Source of the DNA: Anaerosporomusa subterranea
GTDB taxonomy: Bacteria > Bacillota > Negativicutes > Sporomusales > Acetonemataceae
Length of the DNA: 64,000 bases
Direction of reading: 5' to 3'
Assembly: GCF_001611555.1 (NCBI RefSeq)
Contig: NZ_LSGP01000001.1
Coordinates: forward strand, 1-64,000
The position numbers and the translations under genes are program-made. The notes under the pieces are model-generated. The model worked only from the letters and a program-made list of their open reading frames with translations, searched no databases and was not told the origin of the DNA. Shown here piece after piece: positions 18,408 through 26,009 of this stretch (positions are counted from its first letter, which is position 1; each line of letters starts with the position of its first letter).

Positions 18408-18427
18408 TTGAATAAGTGATTTTAGGG

Positions 18428-18462
18428 AACAAAAAACGGGCCTTTGAGGCTCGTTTTTTGTT
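18428..18462 (+). terminator. terminator of the two-component operon
   Basis: AACAAAAAACGGGCC pairs with GGCTCGTTTTTTGTT around TTTGA, with a strong T run. Confidence 0.88.
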
Positions 18463-18569
18463 ATCTTGCAGCGATTATTAGTATTTTCCCTGCTAAATAG
18501 CTTATTATGATTATAGCGAACCGATATTGAAATATTTAGTTATTTTACAGAGAGAAGGAGTAGTTGTTT

Positions 18570-19748
18570 ATGAAACCTTTGCAGGGAATTCGCGTATTGG
18601 ATTTGAGCCGGGTGTTAGCTGGTCCGTATTGCACTATGATGTTAGCTGACTACGGTGCGGATGTTATAAAAATTGAGCCACCGAAAGTCGGTGACGATTC
18701 ACGTGCCTATGGCCCGTTTATCGGCAAAGAAAGCGCTTACTTTATGAGCCTTAACCGGAATAAGCGGTCAATGGTTCTGAATTTCAAACGCCAGGAAGAT
18801 TGTGATCTTTTCAAAGAAATGGTCAAGCAAGCGGATGTGGTTGTTGAAAACTATCGCCCTGGAACGATGGAGAAATTTGGACTTGGCTATGAAGAATTGC
18901 AGAAAATCAAACCAAACCTGATTTATGCTGCTTGCTCAGGCTTTGGCCAGACTGGCCCATATGTGCATAAACCTGCCTATGATATCATTGTACAAGCAAT
19001 GGGCGGTATCATGAGCGTCACTGGTCCGGAAGGCGGCGAACCGACACGGGTCGGCGCATCGGTTGGCGATATTATTGCCGGACTGTTCACCGCCATTGGC
19101 GTTATGATGGCCCTTCACCATCTTGAACGTACCGGTGAAGGCCAGAAAGTTGATGTCGGTATGCTCGACTGCCAGGTAGCAGTGCTCGAAAACGCAATTT
19201 CCCGTTATTTGGTTAGCGGCGAAGTACCTCAGCCGATTGGCAACCGCCATCCGTCCATCACCCCGTTTGCAGCCTATACGGCAAAAGACGGTCATATCAT
19301 TGTCGGCGCTGGCAATGATCGTTTGTGGGAAAAGCTCTGCAATCTTCTCGAACGTACTGATCTGATGGCAGATGAACGTTTTAACACCAACTTAAAGCGG
19401 ACTCAGCATGTAAACGAACTTAAAGTTATTCTCGATGCTGTTTTCAAGGTTAAGACGATTGATCAATGGATGGAAGCATTGGAAACAGCAGGAGTTCCAT
19501 GCGCGCCAATCAACACTGTTGACAAAGTCATTAATGATCCGCAGATCAAAGCCCGTGAAATGATCGTAGAACTTGAACATCCGATTGCTGGTCATATGAA
19601 AGTTCCTGGAGTGCCGATCAAGTTCTCGGCAACACCTGGTTCGGTTGACACCCCGGCACCGCTCTTGGGTCAGCATACAGAGGAAATCCTAAAAGAGATG
19701 CTAGGATGGGATGAATCAAAGACCAGAGAATTCTTTAGCGCTAAGTAG
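18570..19748 (+). CDS. CaiB/BaiF-type (class III) CoA transferase
   Basis: 392 aa. Start at ATG 18570 follows AGAAGGAG by nine bases; an upstream TTG in frame lacks spacing. The N-terminus LQGIRVLDLSRVLAGPYCTM and the catalytic Asp motif (LDCQVAVLEN near residue 205; the class III Asp lies in the preceding GQKVDVGMLD) identify the family. It moves CoA between an acyl-CoA donor and a carboxylic acid through an aspartyl-CoA thioester. The substrate is not clear; formyl-, succinyl-, carnitine- and aromatic-acid types share this architecture. It is a single gene between terminator and riboswitch. Confidence 0.92.
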   Translation: MKPLQGIRVLDLSRVLAGPYCTMMLADYGADVIKIEPPKVGDDSRAYGPFIGKESAYFMSLNRNKRSMVLNFKRQEDCDLFKEMVKQADVVVENYRPGTMEKFGLGYEELQKIKPNLIYAACSGFGQTGPYVHKPAYDIIVQAMGGIMSVTGPEGGEPTRVGASVGDIIAGLFTAIGVMMALHHLERTGEGQKVDVGMLDCQVAVLENAISRYLVSGEVPQPIGNRHPSITPFAAYTAKDGHIIVGAGNDRLWEKLCNLLERTDLMADERFNTNLKRTQHVNELKVILDAVFKVKTIDQWMEALETAGVPCAPINTVDKVINDPQIKAREMIVELEHPIAGHMKVPGVPIKFSATPGSVDTPAPLLGQHTEEILKEMLGWDESKTREFFSAK

Positions 19749-19796
19749 AAATAGTGATAATGCTAAAATAATATAAACACCAAAATATGAAGATGT

Positions 19797-19872
19797 TTGG
19801 CAAACTTATCGAAAGATAAGGACGCAAAGCCGTGGGTCTAAGGGAGTTTTCCTATGATTGCCAGGTTGCCAT
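19797..19872 (+). promoter_or_regulatory. c-di-GMP-I (GEMM-I) riboswitch, copy 1
   Basis: The aptamer core is recognisable: GGCAAAC, a GAAA-capped hairpin (TTATCGAAAGATAA), GGACGCAAAGCC, the TCTAAGG/CCTATG tetraloop receptor and closing GCCAGGTTGCC. It is followed at once by a terminator, so ligand binding likely decides termination. The downstream gene is a collapsed chemoreceptor, so this copy now controls a remnant. It is nearly identical to copy 2 at 34508. Confidence 0.93.
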
Positions 19873-19875
19873 TGC

Positions 19876-19913
19876 ATAAAATAAGACCAGGCATTGGCCT
19901 GGTCTTATTTTAT
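19876..19913 (+). terminator. riboswitch expression-platform terminator (copy 1)
   Basis: ATAAAATAAGACCAGG pairs with CCTGGTCTTATTTTAT around CATTGG, six bases after the c-di-GMP aptamer. Confidence 0.88.
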
Positions 19914-19997
19914 GCTGAGATTGAAATTTTTGAGGTGGTGCAACGCAGACAATCCCTGAATGCTTAGAACTGCTGTTACCGTTTGGAGTTTATAGCA

Positions 19998-20279
19998 ATG
20001 AATAATAAAAGCGTTCAAACTCCATTAGTAACCCAAGTATCTGACCAGATAAAGGAAATCTCTACTGCTATTGAACAGATGGCTATCGGCAGCCAACAAA
20101 TTGTCACAGCAGTGAATCAGATTGATAACTTGAGTAAAAAGGCATCTGGAGAAGCCGAGACAGTATCGGCAGCCACCGAGGAGCAGTCGGCATCAATGGA
20201 AGAAATCGCCTCCTCCAGCCAGAGCCTTGCCCGCTTGGCGATGGACCTCCGGGAAGCTGTTAGTAAATTTCGGGTTTAA
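19998..20279 (+). pseudogene. methyl-accepting chemotaxis protein collapsed by internal deletion
   Basis: 93 codons from ATG at 19998. The first seven residues, MNNKSVQT, match the start of the intact receptor at 35203 (MNIKSVQT) and the rest, from [13 protein letters not shown], matches that receptor's last 85 residues almost exactly. All of the sensor, membrane, HAMP and most of the signalling domain (about 1.75 kb) are gone. The junction falls at the micro-homology ATTGSTA shared by the two break points. The GGAGTTTATAGCA upstream is also shared. No membrane anchor or adaptor-binding tip remains, so it is probably non-functional. Confidence 0.85.
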
Positions 20280-20312
20280 TTTTGATCGGAGAAATCAAGT
20301 AATAAATAAAAC

Positions 20313-20352
20313 AAATCAAGCGCCACGAGGTAACTCGTGGCGCTTGATTTTT
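20313..20352 (+). terminator. strong terminator after the chemoreceptor remnant
   Basis: AAATCAAGCGCCACGAG pairs with CTCGTGGCGCTTGATTT around GTAA, a 17-bp stem followed by T residues. Confidence 0.9.
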
Positions 20353-20557
20353 AAGGAAAACAATGGTTATCTGGGAACTGGCAGTTAAGTTGAGACATTG
20401 GTAGTGAAAAGGAACGTGATAAAAGGGCATTGATATCTATTGCTGATAATATATATAGGTTGCAGGCACCGTGCTAGTTTGACGATTGCTTTTGCAAAAA
20501 AAGGGATTTATAAAATTGTATGGAATTATTTGGAATATAATATTTGGAGGGATGCAA

Positions 20558-21436
20558 GTGAAACATTATATCAAGTCTAAGTTATTGCTTTTGATGGGTG
20601 TTTTCATTATATTTATTGGTTGTAGTCTTCCACAACCAGTCGCGGCAGCAGATAATGGTTTGAAGTACACGATTGTTGTATCGAAATTTGAAAATCGATC
20701 TAACTGGTCAGGTCAATTCAGTCTAGGCGATGCATGGGGTGCTGTTTTGACAGATATTCTTAATCAGTCTGGAAGGTTTATCGTACTTGCTGAGAATGAT
20801 ATGCGTCAGGAAGCGATGAGTGAACGCAACTCTAATCCTCATGCAATTCCGGCGCAGCTCTTAGTAAAAGGAGTTATAACCCATGTACAAAATACGGGAG
20901 GCCAAGCCGGTGGCATTGGTATCCATGGTCTTTATCTTGGTGGTACTAACTCGAAGTCTGAGATCAACATAACTATGTATGTTGTTGAGGCCGGTACCGG
21001 GCAAGTGTTAGCCTCTAAGAGTGTTGTCGGCAAAGCAGTAAAAGGCGGTATGGTTGTTGGCGGTCGTGGCGCTGTCTTTGGCAATTATGGTGCGGAAAAT
21101 CTGGGGAAGGCTGTTGAAAATGCCGCTACCCAAGGCGTGGATTGGATGATAACACAATTACCCAAGATTAGATGGACTGGTACTGTGGTTATGAATAATA
21201 ATGGCAACATTTATATTAATCGAGGCAATCGTGAAGGTATTATTAACGGTCAAGAATTTATAGTCGGTTCCTTTGAAGTATTGAGAGATCCAACTACCGG
21301 TGAAGTACTTGATGAAATGGTAACAGAAACGGCGCGGATTCGCGTAGTATCTGTTAAGGAGAAGATTTCTATCTGTGAAGTAATTTCCGGTAGCGCTGAT
21401 AGTATCCAGCAAGGCATGAGAGTAACTTTGCCCTAA
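20558..21436 (+). CDS. CsgG-family secreted protein
   Basis: The frame is open from 20486, but GGAGG at 20546-20550 fits a GTG start at 20558 (7-base spacing) much better than the ATG at 20552 (292 aa). An N-terminal signal sequence is followed by FIGCSLPQPVAAAD, either a poor lipobox (IGC) or a type I cleavage site. The body matches the CsgG/penicillin-binding-protein-activator type fold: VSKFENRSNW, LGDAWGAVLTDILNQSGRF, LLVKGVITHV, then a C-terminal domain of about 100 residues (NIYINRGNREGIINGQEF) like those in FlgT/CsgG-type lipoproteins. Location is the periplasm or outer membrane. No curli genes are nearby, so a role in curli export is unlikely. Confidence 0.75.
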   Translation: MKHYIKSKLLLLMGVFIIFIGCSLPQPVAAADNGLKYTIVVSKFENRSNWSGQFSLGDAWGAVLTDILNQSGRFIVLAENDMRQEAMSERNSNPHAIPAQLLVKGVITHVQNTGGQAGGIGIHGLYLGGTNSKSEINITMYVVEAGTGQVLASKSVVGKAVKGGMVVGGRGAVFGNYGAENLGKAVENAATQGVDWMITQLPKIRWTGTVVMNNNGNIYINRGNREGIINGQEFIVGSFEVLRDPTTGEVLDEMVTETARIRVVSVKEKISICEVISGSADSIQQGMRVTLP

Positions 21437-21511
21437 AAGAACGGACGTAGCCTACCTTTTTTGTGGCACCTTAGAGTGGAGTCCCATTTTACATTGACTT
21501 ATGAAGGCGGC

Positions 21512-21544
21512 AATCCCGTGACCTAAAGTAGGTCGCGGGATTTT
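21512..21544 (+). terminator. terminator after the CsgG-like gene
   Basis: AATCCCGTGACCTA pairs with TAGGTCGCGGGATT around AAG, then TTCTT. One mismatch in the stem. Confidence 0.75.
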
Positions 21545-21673
21545 CTTAATATCTTGGATTATTCCGAACGGCCTCCCTGTTTGAATCAGGTCGAGAATTC
21601 ACGAGAACTCTTGAAGGAGTTTATTGCTTGGTGAGGAAGGTAGAATATAGTACAGTACGGGAAGGTGAATTTT

Positions 21674-23149
21674 ATGAGTGCTACAAACAATAAAAGCCAT
21701 CGGTCTAGCTTGCAGCAAATTGCACGCCAGGCGATGCTGGAACGAGGGCTTCTTCCCGATTTCTCTTCTGAGGCTATTGCCGAGCTTAAGGGAATCCGAG
21801 AAACTGTCCCCAGTGTGGATGAATCGATGCGAGATCTCAAACAGCTTTTATGGTGTTCCATCGATAACGATGATTCAACCGATTTGGATCAACTTACCGT
21901 TGCTATTGAGATGCCTGAAGGCGCCACAAAGATTCTTATTGCCATCGCCGATGTTGATGCATTTGTTAAGCAGTCGTCAGCAATTGATAATCATGCCAGT
22001 CATAACACCACATCAGTTTATACCGTGGCGGTGATATTTCCGATGTTGCCAGAGCAGCTCTCAACTGATATTACTTCCTTGAATTTTGGCGAAGATCGTC
22101 TGGCCATCATCGTGGAACTCGTAGTCGCCGACGATGGCTCGCTACAAAGCTCAGATATTTATCAAGCGATAGTTTGTAATCATGCAAAGCTTGCTTACAA
22201 CAGTGTTGCCGATTGGCTGGAGGGCAATGGACCAATGCCAGAGGCGGTCAGTGCAGTTGCCGGGCTTGCTGAAAACCTTATGTTGCAAAATCGTGTGGCT
22301 CAAAGATTGAAATTGCTTCGGCACATGCACGGTGCACTGGACTTTGAAACGATAGAAGCCAAGCCGATATTTGTTAATGATGAGATAAAGGACTTAGCAG
22401 AAGAAAAGAGGAATAGCGCTAAAGATATTATTGAGGACCTAATGATCGCAGCTAACGGTGTAACCGCACGTTATCTTGCCGCTAAGAGATTTCCGTCAAT
22501 ACGGCGTGTTGTTCGCACCCCTAAACGCTGGGATCGAATCGTCGAGCTTGCTCGTGAGCGGGGCTTTATACTGCCCAGGGACCCTGATTCTAAGGCGTTA
22601 AATGACTTCTTAGCGCTAGCAAAGGCCGTTGATCCGAGTCGCTTCCCCGATCTTTCCCTTAGTGTGATCAAGCTATTAGGCTTTGGAGAATACGTTGTCG
22701 AGCTTCCTGGTGACAGCTCTGCCGGGCACTTTGGTCTTGCAGTCAAAGATTATGCTCATTCTACAGCCCCCAATCGTCGGTATCCTGATTTGATCACGCA
22801 ACGGCTGTTGAAAGCAGCAATTTCGGGCGGCCCCATTCCCTATGACACTGATGAACTGGTAGCGCTCGCCAAGCACTGCACAGAAGCAGAGAATGCCGCA
22901 AAAAAAGTTGAACGGCAGATAGAAAAATCCGCTGCCGCCCTGCTTCTGGAATCTAGGATTGGAGAAACATTTGATGCGATCGTTACCGGCGTAGCAGATA
23001 AAGGGACGTGGGTTCGCTTATTACATCCGCCTGTGGAAGGAAGACTGTCGGCTAACTTTACCGGTGTGGATGTTGGTCAAAGACTCCGCGTGCAGTTGAT
23101 TTACACAGATGTAGAACGGGGATATATTGATTTTAAGAAGATGCCCTGA
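21674..23149 (+). CDS. RNB-domain (RNase II/R family) ribonuclease-like protein
   Basis: 491 aa; ATG 21674 preceded by GGGAAGGTG. The central RNB domain (about 55-400) holds SIDNDDSTDLDQL, the acidic cluster that binds catalytic metal; the last position is Gln where RNase R has Asp (DLDD), as in a separate RNB subfamily. HSTAPNRRYPDLITQRLL is the family's conserved RNA-contact motif. A C-terminal S1-like OB fold follows (about 425-490, VTGVADKGTWVRLLHPPVEG). The usual N-terminal cold-shock domains of RNase R are absent. It would degrade RNA from the 3' end. Lone gene. Confidence 0.88.
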   Translation: MSATNNKSHRSSLQQIARQAMLERGLLPDFSSEAIAELKGIRETVPSVDESMRDLKQLLWCSIDNDDSTDLDQLTVAIEMPEGATKILIAIADVDAFVKQSSAIDNHASHNTTSVYTVAVIFPMLPEQLSTDITSLNFGEDRLAIIVELVVADDGSLQSSDIYQAIVCNHAKLAYNSVADWLEGNGPMPEAVSAVAGLAENLMLQNRVAQRLKLLRHMHGALDFETIEAKPIFVNDEIKDLAEEKRNSAKDIIEDLMIAANGVTARYLAAKRFPSIRRVVRTPKRWDRIVELARERGFILPRDPDSKALNDFLALAKAVDPSRFPDLSLSVIKLLGFGEYVVELPGDSSAGHFGLAVKDYAHSTAPNRRYPDLITQRLLKAAISGGPIPYDTDELVALAKHCTEAENAAKKVERQIEKSAAALLLESRIGETFDAIVTGVADKGTWVRLLHPPVEGRLSANFTGVDVGQRLRVQLIYTDVERGYIDFKKMP

Positions 23150-23196
23150 TTGACGGATAATTATTATTACTTGAAAATAAACATCTTTGGTAGTAA

Positions 23197-23278
23197 TATT
23201 ATGATAAGTTTACTAACAATTCAGCAGGAAAATGCATAAAGACAAATAACGTATTTAATGTCAAATTATTATGATAAG
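23197..23278 (+). promoter_or_regulatory. two 12-bp direct repeats upstream of the flavodiiron gene
   Basis: TATTATGATAAG occurs at 23197-23208 and 23267-23278, exactly 70 bases apart (about seven helical turns), before the flavodiiron start at 23302. They may be operator sites; no known regulator is assigned. Confidence 0.4.
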
Positions 23279-23301
23279 GTCATAAAGGAAGGGGTCTGAT
23301 T

Positions 23302-24501
23302 ATGCGTTGCGTTCATAAGATTACACCGCAGATCTTCTGGGTAGGCGGCAACGATAGACGTTTGGAACGGTTTGAAAATATGTTTCCACTGCCAAATGGG
23401 GTAGCCTATAACTCCTATTTGATTATGGATGAAAAAACTGCGCTCATGGATACAGTAGATTCTTCGATCAGCGCTCTATTCTTGGAAAACTTGACCCATG
23501 TGTTGAATGGGCGAAAGCTGGACTACCTGATTATTAATCACATGGAGCCGGATCACTGTGCCAACATTGAAGAATTATTGCATCGTTATCCCGATATGAA
23601 GATCGTCGGCAACAAAAACACCTTTCAGTTTATTGAGCAGTTTTACAGCTTTGAGACAAAAGAAAATTATTTTGAGGTAAAAGAAGGCGATGAGCTTTCA
23701 TTAGGTGGCCATACGCTCCAGTTTATCTTTGCCCCCATGGTGCATTGGCCTGAGGTAATGTTTACCTATGAACAAAAAGAAAAGATCCTGTTTTCGGCAG
23801 ATGCCTTCGGTTCCTTTGGCGCAATCTCCGGCAATTTGTTCAGTGATCAGACTGATTTTGAATCCGTATATTTAGACGAAGCTAGACGCTATTATACAAA
23901 TATTGTCGGAAAATACGGGGACCAAGTGCAGGCAGTGCTGAAAAAAGCCGCAAGTTTGGACATCCGGATGATATGCTCGCTGCACGGACCGGTTTGGCGC
24001 GAGTCCTTACCCTATATTCTTGATAAATATGACCATTGGAGCAAATATGAGCCAGAGAAACAGGGCGTAGTCCTGGTATACGCCTCTATGTATGGCAATA
24101 CGGAAAATGTCATGAATCTGATCGCCGGAAAACTAGCGGAAAAAGGCGTTGAGGATATGCGCATGTACGATGTATCCAAGACTCATCCGTCATATATCAT
24201 AGCCGACGCCTGGAAGTTCAGCCATATTGTCCTTGGCGCGCCTACTTATAACATGGGCCTCTACTATGGCATGCAAGCCTTCTTGCATGAAATGGCAGCG
24301 CTACGGTTGCGCAACCGGAAGGTAGCGGTGGTCGGAAATCACACTTGGGCCAACATGGCAACCAAGAGTATGCTCTGTGAATTAGAGAAAATGAAAAATA
24401 TGGAGATTATCGGTGCGCCGTTTGATATTAAATCTTCGATGAAAGCTCATCAAGAACCAGAACTCAACAAATTGGTAGATGATATTTACGCATCGTTATG
24501 A
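23302..24501 (+). CDS. flavodiiron protein (A-type flavoprotein, O2/NO reductase)
   Basis: 399 aa; ATG preceded by AAAGGAAGGGG. The N-terminal metallo-beta-lactamase-like domain carries the diiron ligands: HMEPDH (near residue 80), HWPE (near 147), SADAFGSFG (Asp near 167) and SLHGPVW (His near 228). The C-terminal flavodoxin domain (about 255-399) has the FMN phosphate loop YASMYGNTEN and GAPTYN. It reduces oxygen to water, or NO to N2O, with electrons from rubredoxin; a rubredoxin gene lies at 39948. It protects anaerobes from oxygen. Length and motifs are normal, with no fused rubredoxin domain. Confidence 0.95.
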   Translation: MRCVHKITPQIFWVGGNDRRLERFENMFPLPNGVAYNSYLIMDEKTALMDTVDSSISALFLENLTHVLNGRKLDYLIINHMEPDHCANIEELLHRYPDMKIVGNKNTFQFIEQFYSFETKENYFEVKEGDELSLGGHTLQFIFAPMVHWPEVMFTYEQKEKILFSADAFGSFGAISGNLFSDQTDFESVYLDEARRYYTNIVGKYGDQVQAVLKKAASLDIRMICSLHGPVWRESLPYILDKYDHWSKYEPEKQGVVLVYASMYGNTENVMNLIAGKLAEKGVEDMRMYDVSKTHPSYIIADAWKFSHIVLGAPTYNMGLYYGMQAFLHEMAALRLRNRKVAVVGNHTWANMATKSMLCELEKMKNMEIIGAPFDIKSSMKAHQEPELNKLVDDIYASL

Positions 24502-24543
24502 TATACTAAAACTGTAGTTTCTATTGCGAAAGTGAATAAGAAG

Positions 24544-24640
24544 AAGCTTTCTAGGGTTCCGTGGCATTATAATGTCAGACTGGTCCGAGAGGAAGCGCAC
24601 AGCAAGCTGTGTACACGGAAGGATAAAAGCCTGGGAGTAT
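24544..24640 (+). promoter_or_regulatory. guanidine-I (ykkC subtype 1-like) riboswitch
   Basis: The ykkC consensus is clear: CTAGGGTTCCG, CTGGTCCGAGAG, GTACACGG, and GGATAAAAGCCTGGGAG. The base stem TTCCGTG/CACGGAA and a CACAGC-AA-GCTGTG hairpin form. The 3' conserved strand also builds the terminator stem that follows, the usual switch design. Subtype 1 binds guanidinium; the subtype 2 classes bind ppGpp, PRPP or nucleotides, and the distinction cannot be made firmly here. The next gene is 430 bases away, beyond repeats. Confidence 0.9.
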
Positions 24641-24671
24641 TTATGTGCTTCTCCAGGCTTTTGCTTTTTTA
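24624..24671 (+). terminator. expression-platform terminator of the ykkC riboswitch
   Basis: AAAAGCCTGGGAG pairs with CTCCAGGCTTTT, followed by GCTTTTTT. The left arm is part of the aptamer's conserved 3' strand, so ligand binding should prevent termination. Confidence 0.88.
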
Positions 24672-25050
24672 AATGTCTGGAGATAAATCGTCCGTTGTGG
24701 CGCTATTGCCGCTAGTGGCGAATGTCGCCCGAGGGCTAAGCGCTAACCCCACTAGCCGCACTAGCCCCACGATGACGACGGAGTAAGAACAACAGGCAAC
24801 AGGACTGCCCACAATGTGACCTGGGGGTTAAAGCGGTAAAGGGAGGAGAACGGCAGCGAAAACGCGAAGGGCGCTATGCGCCTTCGTGAAGGCATCCTGT
24901 CTTTTGTCGTCGTCGATAGTGGCGCTCGTGCCGTTTGTGCTATCGTACTCAGTACTTTCCCAAAAGACTACGCGTATCAATTTCCTCTGTGTCCTCATTA
25001 CCCCTCTGTGCCTCTGTGGAATGGTGCCCCGTACTTCCCAAAGAAAAATA
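24672..25050. repeat. composite non-coding repeat block, locus A
   Basis: A gene-free, GC-rich stretch. It contains period-9 repeats at 24694-24729 (four units) and 24916-24942 (ATAGTGGCG-CTCGTGCCG-TTTGTGCTA), GTACTTTCC-CAAAAGA, and CTCTGTG-type repeats (24980-25020). The same parts recur at 60340-60800 and partly at 38487-38522. Frames open here (for example 24876-25067) lack ribosome sites. Confidence 0.65.
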
Positions 25051-25072
25051 GCGTGTTTTGGAGGTGATTTGC

Positions 25073-25396
25073 ATGTATCAATTCATAATAGAAAATAAAT
25101 GGGCTGTTTTGTTAGTTTTCGAGTTTTTTGCTTGGTCTGCAACAATCTTTATGTTCTATGCAAGGTATAAGATGAAATCGCAGTTCTGGTTTAAAGTAGC
25201 TTCGGTGATATTAGTACTTACAGGTGTTATTCCGCAAGTTCTCTTGGGAGTGGTAAACTTTTCTGCAACAAAAGAAATGGATTTGTTTACGCTTATTATT
25301 ATTTTGCTGATTGTCTATGGATTTACTATCGGCAAAAAACATGTTCAGGAGTTGGACGCCTGGGTACAAAAGAAATTTTCCGGTAATTCTTATTAG
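25073..25396 (+). CDS. small four-helix membrane protein
   Basis: 107 aa; GGAGGTGA at 25060-25067 sets the ATG at 25073. Hydrophobic segments near residues 8-28, 38-62 and 70-90 suggest three or four spans; the C-terminus (KKHVQELDAWVQKKF) is charged and cytoplasmic by the positive-inside rule. Size resembles small multidrug-resistance transporters, which guanidine riboswitches often control, but the characteristic EmrE helix-1 sequence with its essential Glu in context is not present; a Glu (VFEFFAW) does sit in helix 1. I do not recognise the family. Whether the upstream riboswitch still drives it is open. Confidence 0.7.
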   Translation: MYQFIIENKWAVLLVFEFFAWSATIFMFYARYKMKSQFWFKVASVILVLTGVIPQVLLGVVNFSATKEMDLFTLIIILLIVYGFTIGKKHVQELDAWVQKKFSGNSY

Positions 25397-25532
25397 CAAT
25401 ATCCCACATCGTGCGTCAGGGACGCCTTTACAGATCGGACCGCGTAAGACAACGCTGTTCCGACAGGAATACCTCAATTTGGGCAAAAATCAAACTGCAT
25501 TTAGTATTATTGGATTCCGATCAAGGGGACGC

Positions 25533-25576
25533 AGTCAGGGTTAGATCTCACTGCAGTGAGATCTAACCCTGACTGT
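25533..25576. repeat. 44-bp perfect palindrome
   Basis: Bases 25533-25554 (CAGTCAGGGTTAGATCTCAC + TG) are exactly complementary to 25555-25576 with no loop. It lies in the 319-base spacer between the membrane protein and the Fur-controlled pair. It could act as a terminator in both directions, form a cruciform, or be a REP-like element. The rest of 25397-25715 holds no gene apart from the promoter listed next. Confidence 0.9.
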
Positions 25577-25648
25577 TTATATTCATTAGACAAAAAAATC
25601 CGGTATTTCTTTTTAGCGAACTCTCTGAGTATATTGCGGGGTTACAGA

Positions 25649-25697
25649 TTGACAGATCGAAGAGTATACGATAAACTTGATAATGAAAATCGTTATC
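25649..25697 (+). promoter_or_regulatory. sigma-A promoter overlapped by a Fur box
   Basis: TTGACA at 25649-25654, 17 bases, TAAACT at 25672-25677, and directly after it the 19-bp GATAATGAAAATCGTTATC (25679-25697), a close match to the Fur consensus GATAATGATAATCATTATC. Iron-loaded Fur would block transcription of the DUF2325-DUF3793 pair. Confidence 0.82.
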
Positions 25698-25715
25698 AAT
25701 GAGAGGTGAAACTTC

Positions 25716-26009
25716 GTGTCAGTTGTGGTTATAGGCGGCGATCATTTAGGGCATATCGAAAGGAAACTTTATGAACGAGGGGTTAGCAAGTTAATCCATG
25801 TTTCCGGCAGGAAAAAATCTGACAACAGACGGGTGGTCTTGAATAGCCAGACTGCTGCAGTTCTTATCTTTACCGACTATATTAACCATAACTTGATGGA
25901 AGAAGTAAAATCCCAGGCGCGCTGTCTTGATATACCTGTGATCTTCTCCAAGCGTTCCTGGTCTGCCGTTGAGCAGAAGTTGGCAGTAGGAGGATTAATG
26001 AATGCCTGA
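25716..26009 (+). CDS. DUF2325-family protein, iron-regulated
   Basis: 97 aa; GTG start preceded by GAGAGGTGA. The fold is a small Rossmann-like domain (VVVIGGDHLGHIERKL at the start, CLDIPVIFSKRSWSAV near the end) of the DUF2325 family, whose role is unknown; members often lie near iron or manganese genes. The Fur box upstream indicates expression under iron limitation. Its end overlaps the start of the next gene by eight bases, so the two are translationally coupled. Confidence 0.85.
   Translation: MSVVVIGGDHLGHIERKLYERGVSKLIHVSGRKKSDNRRVVLNSQTAAVLIFTDYINHNLMEEVKSQARCLDIPVIFSKRSWSAVEQKLAVGGLMNA

Noticed and set aside
20558-21436. curli export system
   Set aside because: Only the CsgG-like fold is present; no csgA/B/E/F genes and the sequence fits other CsgG-like lipoproteins equally well.
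24876-25098. two 60-70-aa frames in the repeat block before the four-helix protein
   Set aside because: They run through repeated non-coding sequence, overlap each other and the real start, and lack ribosome sites.
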